A stretch of DNA of 64,000 nucleotides from CAYUXU01 sp964489695 (GTDB taxonomy: Bacteria > Bacillota_I > Bacilli_A > Erysipelotrichales > Erysipelotrichaceae): NCBI GenBank assembly GCA_964489695.1, contig CAZAZP010000003.1:5412-69411 (forward strand). The letters run 5' to 3'. The notes beneath the pieces were generated by a model. That model saw nothing but the letters and a program-made list of their open reading frames with translations, ran no database searches and was not told the origin of the DNA. This document shows, in pieces, positions 9,527 through 17,081 of the stretch. The translations under genes and the position numbers were made by a program. Positions within the stretch are counted from its first letter, which is position 1; each line of letters begins with the position of its first letter.

Positions 9527-11838
9527 TAGACTAAAGCATTCTGTAAAACTTGATCCATATTTTCTACTAACACAATTTTCATATTGTCTTTAACCACATT
9601 TGGTATTTCATCCATATCTTTACTATTCCGTTTAGGAATTAACACGGTATTAATACCAGAGCGATGAGCAGCAAGTGTTTTTTCTTTTAAACCACCAATT
9701 GGTAAGACATGACCACGTAAAGTCACTTCACCAGTCATGGCTACTCCAGCATTAACGGCTTTTTTCGTTAAAGCGGAAATCAAGGCGGTGGTTAAAGTAA
9801 TTCCCGCACTAGGGCCATCTTTGGGGACTGCCCCTTCCGGTACGTGAATGTGGATATCATGTTTTTCAAAGAATTTTGGATCAATATGATATTTTTTCGC
9901 ATTAGCTTTGACATAACCAAAAGCAATTTCAGCTGATTCTTTCATGACATCGCCTAATTGACCAGTCACGATCAAACTACCTTTTCCTTCAAAAGAAGTA
10001 ACTTCAATTGATAAGATATCACCACCAAAAGCGGTATAAGCTAAACCAGTAGCGACGCCCACTTGATTGCTTTTTTCTTTATTACCATAATCATAAATCT
10101 CTTTACCGAGCCATTCATTTATCCGTTTTTTGGTCATCGTCATCGATTTCTTCTTTTCTTTTAGAATTGTTAAAATCGTTTTCCGACCAAGAGCGGTAAT
10201 CACCCGTTCTAATTGGCGCACGCCCGCTTCTCGTGTATAATAACGAATCAAATAATAGATTTCATCATCATGTAACACAAATTGACTGGGTTTTAAACCA
10301 CTGGCATCTAAAGCTCGGGCTAATAAGTGTTCTTTCGCGATATGGAATTTCTCTTCCTCGGTATAAGAGGATAATTGAATAATTTCTAAGCGATCACGTA
10401 AGGCATGGGGAATATCTTCTAAGTAGTTAGCCGTCGCAATAAACATAACCTTTGATAAATCATAGGCTTCCTCAATATAGTGATCACTAAATAAAGCATT
10501 TTGTTCAGGGTCAAGGACTTCTAACATCGCACTGCTAGGATCACCTTTATAATCAGCCCCCATCTTATCGATTTCATCAATTAAAAAGACTGGGTTAATC
10601 ACTTGAGCTCGCTTCATTCCTTGAATAAAGCGTCCTGGTAAGGAACCTAAATAAGTCCGCCGGTGCCCACGGATTTCTGATTCATCCCGCACACCACCTA
10701 AACTGACTTTAATAAACTTCCGATTTAAAGCGCGGGCAATGGATTTGGCTAACGATGTCTTACCAACTCCTGGTGGCCCAACTAAACAAAGAATTGGGGC
10801 CTTAAGTGAATTGGTTACAGTCTTAACCGCTAAATATTCCATAATCCGTTCTTTGACTTTCTTTAAACCATAGTGATCTTCATCTAAAATCTGATGGACT
10901 TTTTGCATATCAGTTTCATCAGTTGATTCTTGCCACCAAGGAATATCTAACAGCCAATCTAAGTAAGAACGAATGACACCAGCTTCACCACTAGCCGCTG
11001 GTAAAGTTTCATAACGTTTTAACTCATCTAACGCTTTCTTTTTAATATTCTCCGGGTAAGGATTGTTCATAATCCGCTCTCTTAACTCACTTGAGTCATC
11101 ACCTACACTACTAACTTCACCTAGTTCTTCTTTAATAGCCCGTAATTTTTCTCTTAAGTAATATTCTTTTTGATTTTCATCAATGCGTTCGCGGACTTTA
11201 TCACTAATTTCTTTTTCAATCCCAACTAGTTCTTTTTCCGTCGCGATTTCATGAATCAATAATAATAACCGTTCATTAACACGTAATTCTTCTAATAATA
11301 ACTGCCGCCGTTCAAAAGGTAAAGGGAAAAATTGGGCAATCTGATCGGCCAACTCTGGAGCACTAACACCAATGGTTAATTGACGAATAACTTCCGCTGG
11401 AACTTTAACGTTTTGATTAGTTAAACCCTCAAATTCTTTCGCAATACTGCGAACTAAAGCTAGTTCTTCTTGTTCGTTAGTACTAATATCATTTAAACCT
11501 TCTACCGTGGCAAACAGCATATTATTATCATCACTTAAATGTAATAATTTAGCCCGTTGCACACCTTCAAAAGTCACAATCTTAAAACCATCTTTATCTT
11601 TAATCTTTTTAATCCGACAGATCGTACCCACTTCATACACATCTTGAGCTAAGGGGTCTTCAATAAAGATTTCTCTTTGGGCAACTACCCAAACATGGCT
11701 ATCAAAAAATTCGGTGGCTTCCGCAATCGCTGTTAAACTCTTTTCGCGGCCAACATCAATCGTGATCTCTTGACCAGGAAAAATAATGACACCTCGGGTC
11801 GCAATCGCAGGGACGCTAAACTCGATTTTGTTAGTCAT
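9526..11838 (-). CDS. lon: ATP-dependent protease Lon (LonA)
   Basis: Cytoplasmic AAA+ serine protease that degrades damaged and regulatory proteins. It has the N-terminal substrate-binding LON domain, the coiled linker (about 190-290), Walker A GPPGVGKTS, Walker B VFLIDEIDK and the C-terminal protease domain with the catalytic Ser in DGPSAG and a Lys about 40 residues later. Full length (770 aa). AAAGGAGG is placed 6 bases before the ATG. It follows trigger factor, with a terminator hairpin between them, and overlaps engB by one base. Confidence 0.97.
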   Translation of the reverse strand: MTNKIEFSVPAIATRGVIIFPGQEITIDVGREKSLTAIAEATEFFDSHVWVVAQREIFIEDPLAQDVYEVGTICRIKKIKDKDGFKIVTFEGVQRAKLLHLSDDNNMLFATVEGLNDISTNEQEELALVRSIAKEFEGLTNQNVKVPAEVIRQLTIGVSAPELADQIAQFFPLPFERRQLLLEELRVNERLLLLIHEIATEKELVGIEKEISDKVRERIDENQKEYYLREKLRAIKEELGEVSSVGDDSSELRERIMNNPYPENIKKKALDELKRYETLPAASGEAGVIRSYLDWLLDIPWWQESTDETDMQKVHQILDEDHYGLKKVKERIMEYLAVKTVTNSLKAPILCLVGPPGVGKTSLAKSIARALNRKFIKVSLGGVRDESEIRGHRRTYLGSLPGRFIQGMKRAQVINPVFLIDEIDKMGADYKGDPSSAMLEVLDPEQNALFSDHYIEEAYDLSKVMFIATANYLEDIPHALRDRLEIIQLSSYTEEEKFHIAKEHLLARALDASGLKPSQFVLHDDEIYYLIRYYTREAGVRQLERVITALGRKTILTILKEKKKSMTMTKKRINEWLGKEIYDYGNKEKSNQVGVATGLAYTAFGGDILSIEVTSFEGKGSLIVTGQLGDVMKESAEIAFGYVKANAKKYHIDPKFFEKHDIHIHVPEGAVPKDGPSAGITLTTALISALTKKAVNAGVAMTGEVTLRGHVLPIGGLKEKTLAAHRSGINTVLIPKRNSKDMDEIPNVVKDNMKIVLVENMDQVLQNALV

Positions 11839-11854
11839 AGTCTACCTCCTTTGG

Positions 11855-11880
11855 TAAAAAAGACGCTGAGCGTCTTTTTA
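11855..11880 (-). terminator. terminator hairpin between tig and lon
   Basis: A 10-bp stem (AAAAAGACGC at 11857-11866 with GCGTCTTTTT at 11870-11879) and a 3-base loop. It overlaps the tig stop codon and is followed on the minus strand by a T run. It would separate or attenuate lon transcription from tig. Confidence 0.8.
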
Positions 11881-13143
11881 TATTTTGATTAAATCGTAAG
11901 CTTTTCTGATCTTAAGATCACTTATTAATACCTCTTGGCCCAGTAGACGCTTCACTTCAGCCACGTCCATTTGATAGTTCTCGGCGATTGCGAGGTATTC
12001 AGCTTCGATTTCCTCAAGCCCGATTTCAAACTGTTCCTGATTAGCTATTTCAGCTAAGACTAAGCGGAGTCTTACTTTCTTTTCCGCATCTTTCGCCATT
12101 TCTGCTCTCAGTTGCTCTTCAGTCTGACCGGTCATAGCAATAAACTGTTCGAAGGGGAAACCTTGGTTGGCTAACCGATTTTTAAAATCGTTTACCAGGT
12201 TTTCCGTTTCATCATCAATCATTACTTGCGGGACATTGACAGTTGCTCCCGCGACAACTTGATCAAATAATTCGTTATTAGCTGCTTCTTCTGCTTTCCG
12301 CTTTTTTTCTGCCAACAAATCCGCTTCAATATTCGACTTTAATTCAGCGAAACTTGTGACGCCATCACGATTTAATTCACGAGCGAATTCATCATCTAAT
12401 GCAGGTAGAACTCGTTCTTTAATCTCATGCAACGTGACTTTAAACGTTGTTTTTTGACCAGCTAAGTCTGCGGCTTGATAATCAGCTGGGAAAGTGACTT
12501 CGATCTCTTTCGCTTCACCGGCCATCATCCCTACTAGCTGTTCTTCAAAACCCGGGATAAAGCTATTCGAACCTAATTTTAAGCTATAATTTTCACCTTT
12601 ACCCCCTTCAAAAGCTACTCCATCTTTAAAACCTTCAAAGTCAATGACAGTCGTATCTTCTAAAGCAGCAGGACGATCAGCAACTAAGACTAATTCTGCA
12701 TAATTTTCTGCCAATTGATGAATTGTATCATCAATCTCAGCTGGCTCCACGGTAACTTCAGCGATTTCAATCGGTAGATTTTTATATTCACCTAAAGTAA
12801 CTTGTGGGCTAACCACGAAGTGGAACTTATATATAACCTGCTCGGGTGATAGATCTTCTAAGTGTAAGTGCGGTTGGCTAACTGGTGTAATCGCATGTTC
12901 ATTTAAACCAAAATCTAAGGCTGTTTGCGCGTAATGATTAGCTGCTTCATACAAAACATTTTCTAATTTCACTTGTTTTTCCACTAAATGTTTTGGGGCA
13001 GTCCCTTTTCTAAAACCTGATACTTCCACATCTTTCGCTAATTTAGCAAACGCCTTCTCTTGCGCGGTTTTCCAAGCCTCACCACTTGCGGTGACTAGTA
13101 ACTCGCCGTTAGAATCATCATGCACTTCCCAGGTTGTCTTCAT
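11878..13143 (-). CDS. tig: Trigger factor (ribosome-associated chaperone, PPIase)
   Basis: Chaperone that binds the ribosome exit site and nascent chains. The N-terminal ribosome-binding domain shows the signature GFRKGTAP near residue 45, followed by an FKBP-type prolyl isomerase domain (roughly 150-240) and the helical C-terminal chaperone domain. Length 421 aa is normal. I use Met at 13143, with AGGAGG 7 bases upstream; the longer ORF starts at the presumed transcription start and is unlikely. The promoter overlaps a CIRCE-like inverted repeat, so HrcA control by heat is expected. No hrcA, groEL or dnaK is in the window. Confidence 0.96.
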   Translation of the reverse strand: MKTTWEVHDDSNGELLVTASGEAWKTAQEKAFAKLAKDVEVSGFRKGTAPKHLVEKQVKLENVLYEAANHYAQTALDFGLNEHAITPVSQPHLHLEDLSPEQVIYKFHFVVSPQVTLGEYKNLPIEIAEVTVEPAEIDDTIHQLAENYAELVLVADRPAALEDTTVIDFEGFKDGVAFEGGKGENYSLKLGSNSFIPGFEEQLVGMMAGEAKEIEVTFPADYQAADLAGQKTTFKVTLHEIKERVLPALDDEFARELNRDGVTSFAELKSNIEADLLAEKKRKAEEAANNELFDQVVAGATVNVPQVMIDDETENLVNDFKNRLANQGFPFEQFIAMTGQTEEQLRAEMAKDAEKKVRLRLVLAEIANQEQFEIGLEEIEAEYLAIAENYQMDVAEVKRLLGQEVLISDLKIRKAYDLIKI

Positions 13144-13168
13144 TCTATATCCTCCTAATTGCTTCATC

Positions 13169-13196
13169 ATTATAACATAAATTTTAGCACTGTCAA
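13169..13196 (-). promoter_or_regulatory. sigma-A promoter of tig
   Basis: Minus strand -35 TTGACA (13191-13196), 16-base spacer, -10 TATAAT (13169-13174). Both hexamers match consensus. The -35 box lies within the CIRCE-like element. Confidence 0.88.
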
Positions 13197-13210
13197 TAAA
13201 AGAGTGCTAA
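13184..13210. promoter_or_regulatory. CIRCE-like operator (HrcA box) at the tig promoter
   Basis: The plus strand reads TTAGCACTG, nine bases, then GAGTGCTAA. The CIRCE consensus is TTAGCACTC-N9-GAGTGCTAA, so 17 of 18 arm positions match and the spacer is exact. It covers the -35 box of the trigger-factor promoter, where a repressor would block RNA polymerase. HrcA control is inferred from the site, not shown. Confidence 0.88.
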
Positions 13211-13927
13211 TTAATCCAATAAATCGATCACCCGCTCGGGTGCTAATTTGTAAACTGTTATTAACTGTTGTTTCAGCGCTAAATCGCCCATTTCATCTGC
13301 CAGTTTAAAACAGATACTTGTAGCTAAAATTTCAGCTTCGGCTTGTTCATAGCTCTCCGGTAAAGCCAAATAGACTTGTTCAATTAACCGATCTTGAGCT
13401 AACTTTAAAAAACTGGGGCTTATGTTAATTAACCACTTAGCTAGTAACTCGCTAGCTAATAAATAGCCATCTGTTTCCAGTGGTAACATCACATAAAGGG
13501 GAATAAATTCATATCTTTTCCCAGCTATATTATACACTAGTTCCAAATGAATACCTTGTTTTATGCATGCCTCAATTAAGATAGCAGCAACCGATCTTAA
13601 AGGCGCTTGAGCTAAGTACTCACTAATTAGTTTAAAGTACGGCGCTAAAGCATATTGGCGTAATTTTAAAGCCGCCTCTAATTGTTCAACTTCAGTACCC
13701 GCTAATAATTGTTTTAACTCTAAACTAGACAGGTGTTTTTCTGGCACTGCGACCTTCAGTTCCGCCAAACAAAAACGTTTCAACTCTTCTAGTTGTTTTA
13801 AAATATCTAGCGGTACATAAGGTTGGGCTAATTCAACCTCAATCAATTGGATTGCAGGTTGATATTGCCCCAGTGCTAGATAGTTTTTTAGCTCATTTAA
13901 CATGGTTTGATAATAGTTATTTTCCAT
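13211..13927 (-). CDS. Hypothetical helical-repeat protein
   Basis: I cannot assign a function. The 238-aa product is Leu/Glu/Ala rich, predicted all-helical, without signal peptide or membrane segment. The first 60 residues resemble tetratricopeptide-like repeats (YYQTMLNELKNYLALGQYQ...AIQLIEVEL), reminiscent of the DUF3196-type proteins of Mollicutes and relatives; that match is low confidence. I use Met at 13927, with AGGTGA just upstream, because a TATAAT box (13949-13954) lies inside the longer ORF. It is a single-gene unit immediately upstream of the tig promoter. Confidence 0.6.
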   Translation of the reverse strand: MENNYYQTMLNELKNYLALGQYQPAIQLIEVELAQPYVPLDILKQLEELKRFCLAELKVAVPEKHLSSLELKQLLAGTEVEQLEAALKLRQYALAPYFKLISEYLAQAPLRSVAAILIEACIKQGIHLELVYNIAGKRYEFIPLYVMLPLETDGYLLASELLAKWLINISPSFLKLAQDRLIEQVYLALPESYEQAEAEILATSICFKLADEMGDLALKQQLITVYKLAPERVIDLLD

Positions 13928-13971
13928 ACTCACCTGTAAGACTGGCTTATTATAACACACCAAAGCAACTA

Positions 13972-14000
13972 TTGAAAAAATATTGATTGTTTGTTAATAT
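13972..14000 (+). promoter_or_regulatory. promoter of tRNA-Arg
   Basis: Plus strand -35 TTGAAA (13972-13977), 17-base spacer, -10 TAATAT (13995-14000). The -10 ends 10 bases before the tRNA. Confidence 0.7.
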
Positions 14001-14010
14001 TATTGAGCGT

Positions 14011-14087
14011 GTCCACGTAGCTCAGTTGGATAGAGCATGCGCCTTCTAAGCGCACGGTCGGGGGTTCGAATCCCTCCGTGGACGCCA
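14011..14087 (+). tRNA. tRNA-Arg (anticodon TCT)
   Basis: A 77-base cloverleaf with CCA encoded. The acceptor GTCCACG pairs with CGTGGAC, the discriminator is G, the anticodon stem is TGCGC/GCGCA and the 7-base loop CTTCTAA places TCT at 34-36. It reads AGA/AGG codons. Own promoter upstream and a shared hairpin terminator downstream. Confidence 0.97.
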
Positions 14088-14093
14088 ACTGAT

Positions 14094-14123
14094 AAAAAAA
14101 GCCAAAGGAAACTTTGGCTTTTT
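14094..14123. terminator. bidirectional terminator between tRNA-Arg and the phosphoesterase gene
   Basis: AAAAAGCCAAAG and CTTTGGCTTTTT flank a GAAA loop, with A and T runs on both sides. It serves the plus-strand tRNA and the convergent minus-strand gene, overlapping the latter's stop codon. Confidence 0.85.
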
Positions 14124-14583
14124 AATAACGTTTTAACGCAACTTGATATTGATCTTTACTTTGATAATCGACCAACATATAACTAATAGGTGTCCCATCG
14201 CGGTTATACCGTAATGAGCCGGGATTTAAAACTAAGACATCATCAATTAATTGCTCAAAAGGCCGATGAGTATGACCAAAACAAACAATCTGACAATTTA
14301 ATTGTTTCGCTTGTTCGACTAATTTTTTCACCCGATCAAAGCTGTAAACCTGATGACCATGAATCAATAAGATGCGGATATTATCTTTAGTAATAATTAA
14401 ATAATTAGGAAAGTCATAGTAATAATCATTATTACCCGCAACCACTTGATATGGCACTAATTGGGCTGGTGATAACTCCGAATCACCGGCATGTAAATAA
14501 AAATCTTGTTGTGGATATTTTTCTACTAAAGCTTTTAAGGGCGCTACTTGGCCATGATTATCACTCACCAACAAAAATTTCAT
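14122..14583 (-). CDS. YfcE/MJ0936-type metallophosphoesterase
   Basis: Predicted two-metal phosphodiesterase. The motifs are in order: SDNHG (D-x-H) at the N-terminus, GNND with the metal-bridging Asn, LIHGH and CFGHTHRP. Length 153 aa matches the YfcE/YsnB group, and the natural substrate is unknown. I use Met at 14583, whose GGAGG is 6 bases upstream; the first ATGs of the longer frame are on or before that site. The gene overlaps the end of murI by 23 bases, a pairing seen in other Bacillota (racE-ysnB region). Confidence 0.9.
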   Translation of the reverse strand: MKFLLVSDNHGQVAPLKALVEKYPQQDFYLHAGDSELSPAQLVPYQVVAGNNDYYYDFPNYLIITKDNIRILLIHGHQVYSFDRVKKLVEQAKQLNCQIVCFGHTHRPFEQLIDDVLVLNPGSLRYNRDGTPISYMLVDYQSKDQYQVALKRY

Positions 14584-15292
14584 CATAAACCTCCTGCACA
14601 TCTAGGTGTAGTTGAAATAAATCCCGTAATTGTTGTTCCATCACAGCTTTTGAACCAGTGGTATAAAGCGCTAAATTGGCGACTGGGGCAGCTGGTAAAG
14701 TAATCAAACTATAATCAACTGGTAAAATCTCTAAGTTACTCAACTCTTTAATGAGCGGTGCTACTAAGGGATAATGCGTACAAGCTAGAATAATTTCTCG
14801 CTGACTGCTTTGAAATGGGCATAAAAGTGGTGCTAAGTAGGCTTTAATCGTGGCTGAGTCCGTTTGGTTTTCAATTAATGAGGCTAACTCCGGCAAAGCT
14901 AGTTGCGCCACATCTTGCTTGGCTAACAGCTTAGGATAATTATTTGATTTAACGGTTTGCGCGGTACCTAAAACGAGTACTTTAGCGCCATTGGCTACTT
15001 GTTGGGCAGTAACTTCACTGATACTAATTAAGGTTAATTCCGGAAATAAATCTCTTAATGGTTCAATCAAGGACGAAGCTGTATTACAAGCAATTAAAAT
15101 CGTGGTAATCCTTTGTTGTTTAAACCAAGTAAAATTCTTGGCAATCAAACCAAGTAACTCTTTTTGGTCTTTACTCCCATAGGGTAAATGAGCTTGATCC
15201 GCTAAGTAAACTAAGTCATAAAGCTTTTTTGTTTTTAATTGTGTTACAACGGTAATACCACCAATTCCAGAATCAAATACGCCAATTTTCAT
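14561..15292 (-). CDS. murI: Glutamate racemase
   Basis: Makes D-glutamate for peptidoglycan. The N-terminus MKIGVFDSGIGG is diagnostic, and both catalytic cysteines are present, in ACNTAS (near residue 70) and ACTHYPL (near 170). At 243 aa it is somewhat shorter than the usual 260-270. Start supported by AGGGGCGA upstream. Its presence argues that the cell has a peptidoglycan wall, unlike true mycoplasmas. Overlaps the phosphoesterase gene downstream. Confidence 0.96.
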   Translation of the reverse strand: MKIGVFDSGIGGITVVTQLKTKKLYDLVYLADQAHLPYGSKDQKELLGLIAKNFTWFKQQRITTILIACNTASSLIEPLRDLFPELTLISISEVTAQQVANGAKVLVLGTAQTVKSNNYPKLLAKQDVAQLALPELASLIENQTDSATIKAYLAPLLCPFQSSQREIILACTHYPLVAPLIKELSNLEILPVDYSLITLPAAPVANLALYTTGSKAVMEQQLRDLFQLHLDVQEVYDEIFVGE

Positions 15293-15319
15293 GTTTTCGC
15301 CCCTATTTATCTTTGCTAA

Positions 15320-17077
15320 TTATACCTTATTTTTAAAATAATCAAAGATATTTTCAGCCACCGCTGTTGGAACTACTTCCGCCAACTCCGCAAAACTAGC
15401 GTTAGAAATCGCTTTCACACTTTTAAAATGTTTTAATAAAGCTTTTTTGCGGCTAGGCCCGACTTGTTTAATCGCATCAAGTTCAGAAGCAACTTGCGCT
15501 TTACTGCGTCGTAACTGATGAAAAGCAATCGTGTAACGGTGCACTTCATCTTGTAAATTAGCTAAAAAGAAAAATAGCGCTTCATCTTTGATGACGGGAA
15601 TTTCTTCTCCATCGCGATCTAATAACATCGCGGTTTGGTGCTTTTTATCTTTGGCTAAACCCACTACTTCAAGTGGTAAATTTAAATCAGCTAAAACACT
15701 CGTGGCGGCTTTAATCTGGGTAATTCCACCATCCACGATAATTAAATCTGGTAACGGTTGGTTGTCTTTAATTAACCGAAAATAACGGCGATATAAGACT
15801 TCCTTTAAAGAATCCACGTCACTATTTTGTTCAACCAATTTATAACGCCGATAGTCGCTCTTTAATAATGCTAAATCTTGATAAACAATCATGCCAGCCA
15901 CGTTTTGTTTACCACTGAGATGAGAAATATCAAACATTTCAATCCGTTTAATTTCTTTTCCTAGTAATTGACTAAAAGTACTAATCGCGGCTTGATGGTT
16001 GGTGGTTGAACTACTAGCTACTAAGAATTTTTCTTCTAAAGCACTTAAGGCATTTTCTTCAGCTAAATCTAATAGTCGCTTTTTCGCCCCTTTGACTGGC
16101 GTAAAAAGACTCTTATGTAATTCACCACTAAAATTATCCACGTTTAAAGCCACCGGAATTAAAACTTCTTTCGGTAAGGGATGAGTTTCATAAAACTGCG
16201 ATAACGTTGATTCCAGTGCATCGACTAAAGGTTCATATAACGGAGCTACCTGAGAGTAACGGCCATTAAGTTTGCCTTGGCGTAAATACAAAATTTGAAT
16301 TGATAAATAGCCTTTATCAGCGTAGTAATTAAAGACATCCGTTTCGACTTTTTCTTTAAACGTAACGTTTTGTTTAACGCTAATATGCTTTAAAGCCGTA
16401 ATCATTTCTCGGTGCTCTTGCGCTTTCTCATAACGTTGCTCAGCCGCCGCACTTAGCATTAATGCTTCTTGCTTAGCGACTAAATCACTAATATCACCAT
16501 TTAATACTTTACTCGCTGCTTGGGTCATATCAATATAAACTTGTGGATCAATATCAAAAACACATGGTCCTAAACATTGCCCTAAATAATAATATAAACA
16601 AAGTTTTTTCGGCATCACATTACATTTACGAAATGGAAATAATTTATTTAATAACTCAGCGGTCTTACGTGCGGAATAAACATCTGGATAAGGTCCAAAG
16701 TAATGCGCATTTGGATCTTTGATTCGATCGCGAGCCACTAATAAACGAGGATACTTTTCCGCTGTAATCTTAATATATGGGTAAGTCTTATCATCCATAA
16801 AAATCACGTTATAACGTGGTTGGTATTGTTTAATTAAATTAATCTCTAATAATAAGGCTTCCTTTTCATTTTTAGTTAATAAATATTCAAAATCCACAAT
16901 CTCACTGACTAATTTAGTTACCTTATAGTCATGACTACCCGTGAAATATTGGTTAACTCGTTGTTTTAGACTCTTAGCTTTACCCACATAAATAACTTTC
17001 CCAGCCTGATTTTTCATTAAATAACAGCCCGGTTCTTGCGGTAAAATTGCGAGTTTAGTTTTTAATAATTCAGTCAT
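15320..17077 (-). CDS. uvrC: Excinuclease ABC subunit C
   Basis: Endonuclease that makes both incisions in nucleotide excision repair. It shows the N-terminal GIY-YIG domain (GCYLMKN...KVIYVGKAKSLKQRV), the Cys-containing LCLYYYLGQCLGPC segment, a UvrB-binding UVR motif near residue 205, the RNase H-like C-terminal nuclease (FDISHLSG, IIVDGG) and a final helix-hairpin-helix. Length 585 aa. It starts four bases after the mutS2 stop and is probably co-transcribed with cvpA and mutS2. Confidence 0.97.
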   Translation of the reverse strand: MTELLKTKLAILPQEPGCYLMKNQAGKVIYVGKAKSLKQRVNQYFTGSHDYKVTKLVSEIVDFEYLLTKNEKEALLLEINLIKQYQPRYNVIFMDDKTYPYIKITAEKYPRLLVARDRIKDPNAHYFGPYPDVYSARKTAELLNKLFPFRKCNVMPKKLCLYYYLGQCLGPCVFDIDPQVYIDMTQAASKVLNGDISDLVAKQEALMLSAAAEQRYEKAQEHREMITALKHISVKQNVTFKEKVETDVFNYYADKGYLSIQILYLRQGKLNGRYSQVAPLYEPLVDALESTLSQFYETHPLPKEVLIPVALNVDNFSGELHKSLFTPVKGAKKRLLDLAEENALSALEEKFLVASSSTTNHQAAISTFSQLLGKEIKRIEMFDISHLSGKQNVAGMIVYQDLALLKSDYRRYKLVEQNSDVDSLKEVLYRRYFRLIKDNQPLPDLIIVDGGITQIKAATSVLADLNLPLEVVGLAKDKKHQTAMLLDRDGEEIPVIKDEALFFFLANLQDEVHRYTIAFHQLRRSKAQVASELDAIKQVGPSRKKALLKHFKSVKAISNASFAELAEVVPTAVAENIFDYFKNKV

Positions 17078-17081
17078 CTAA

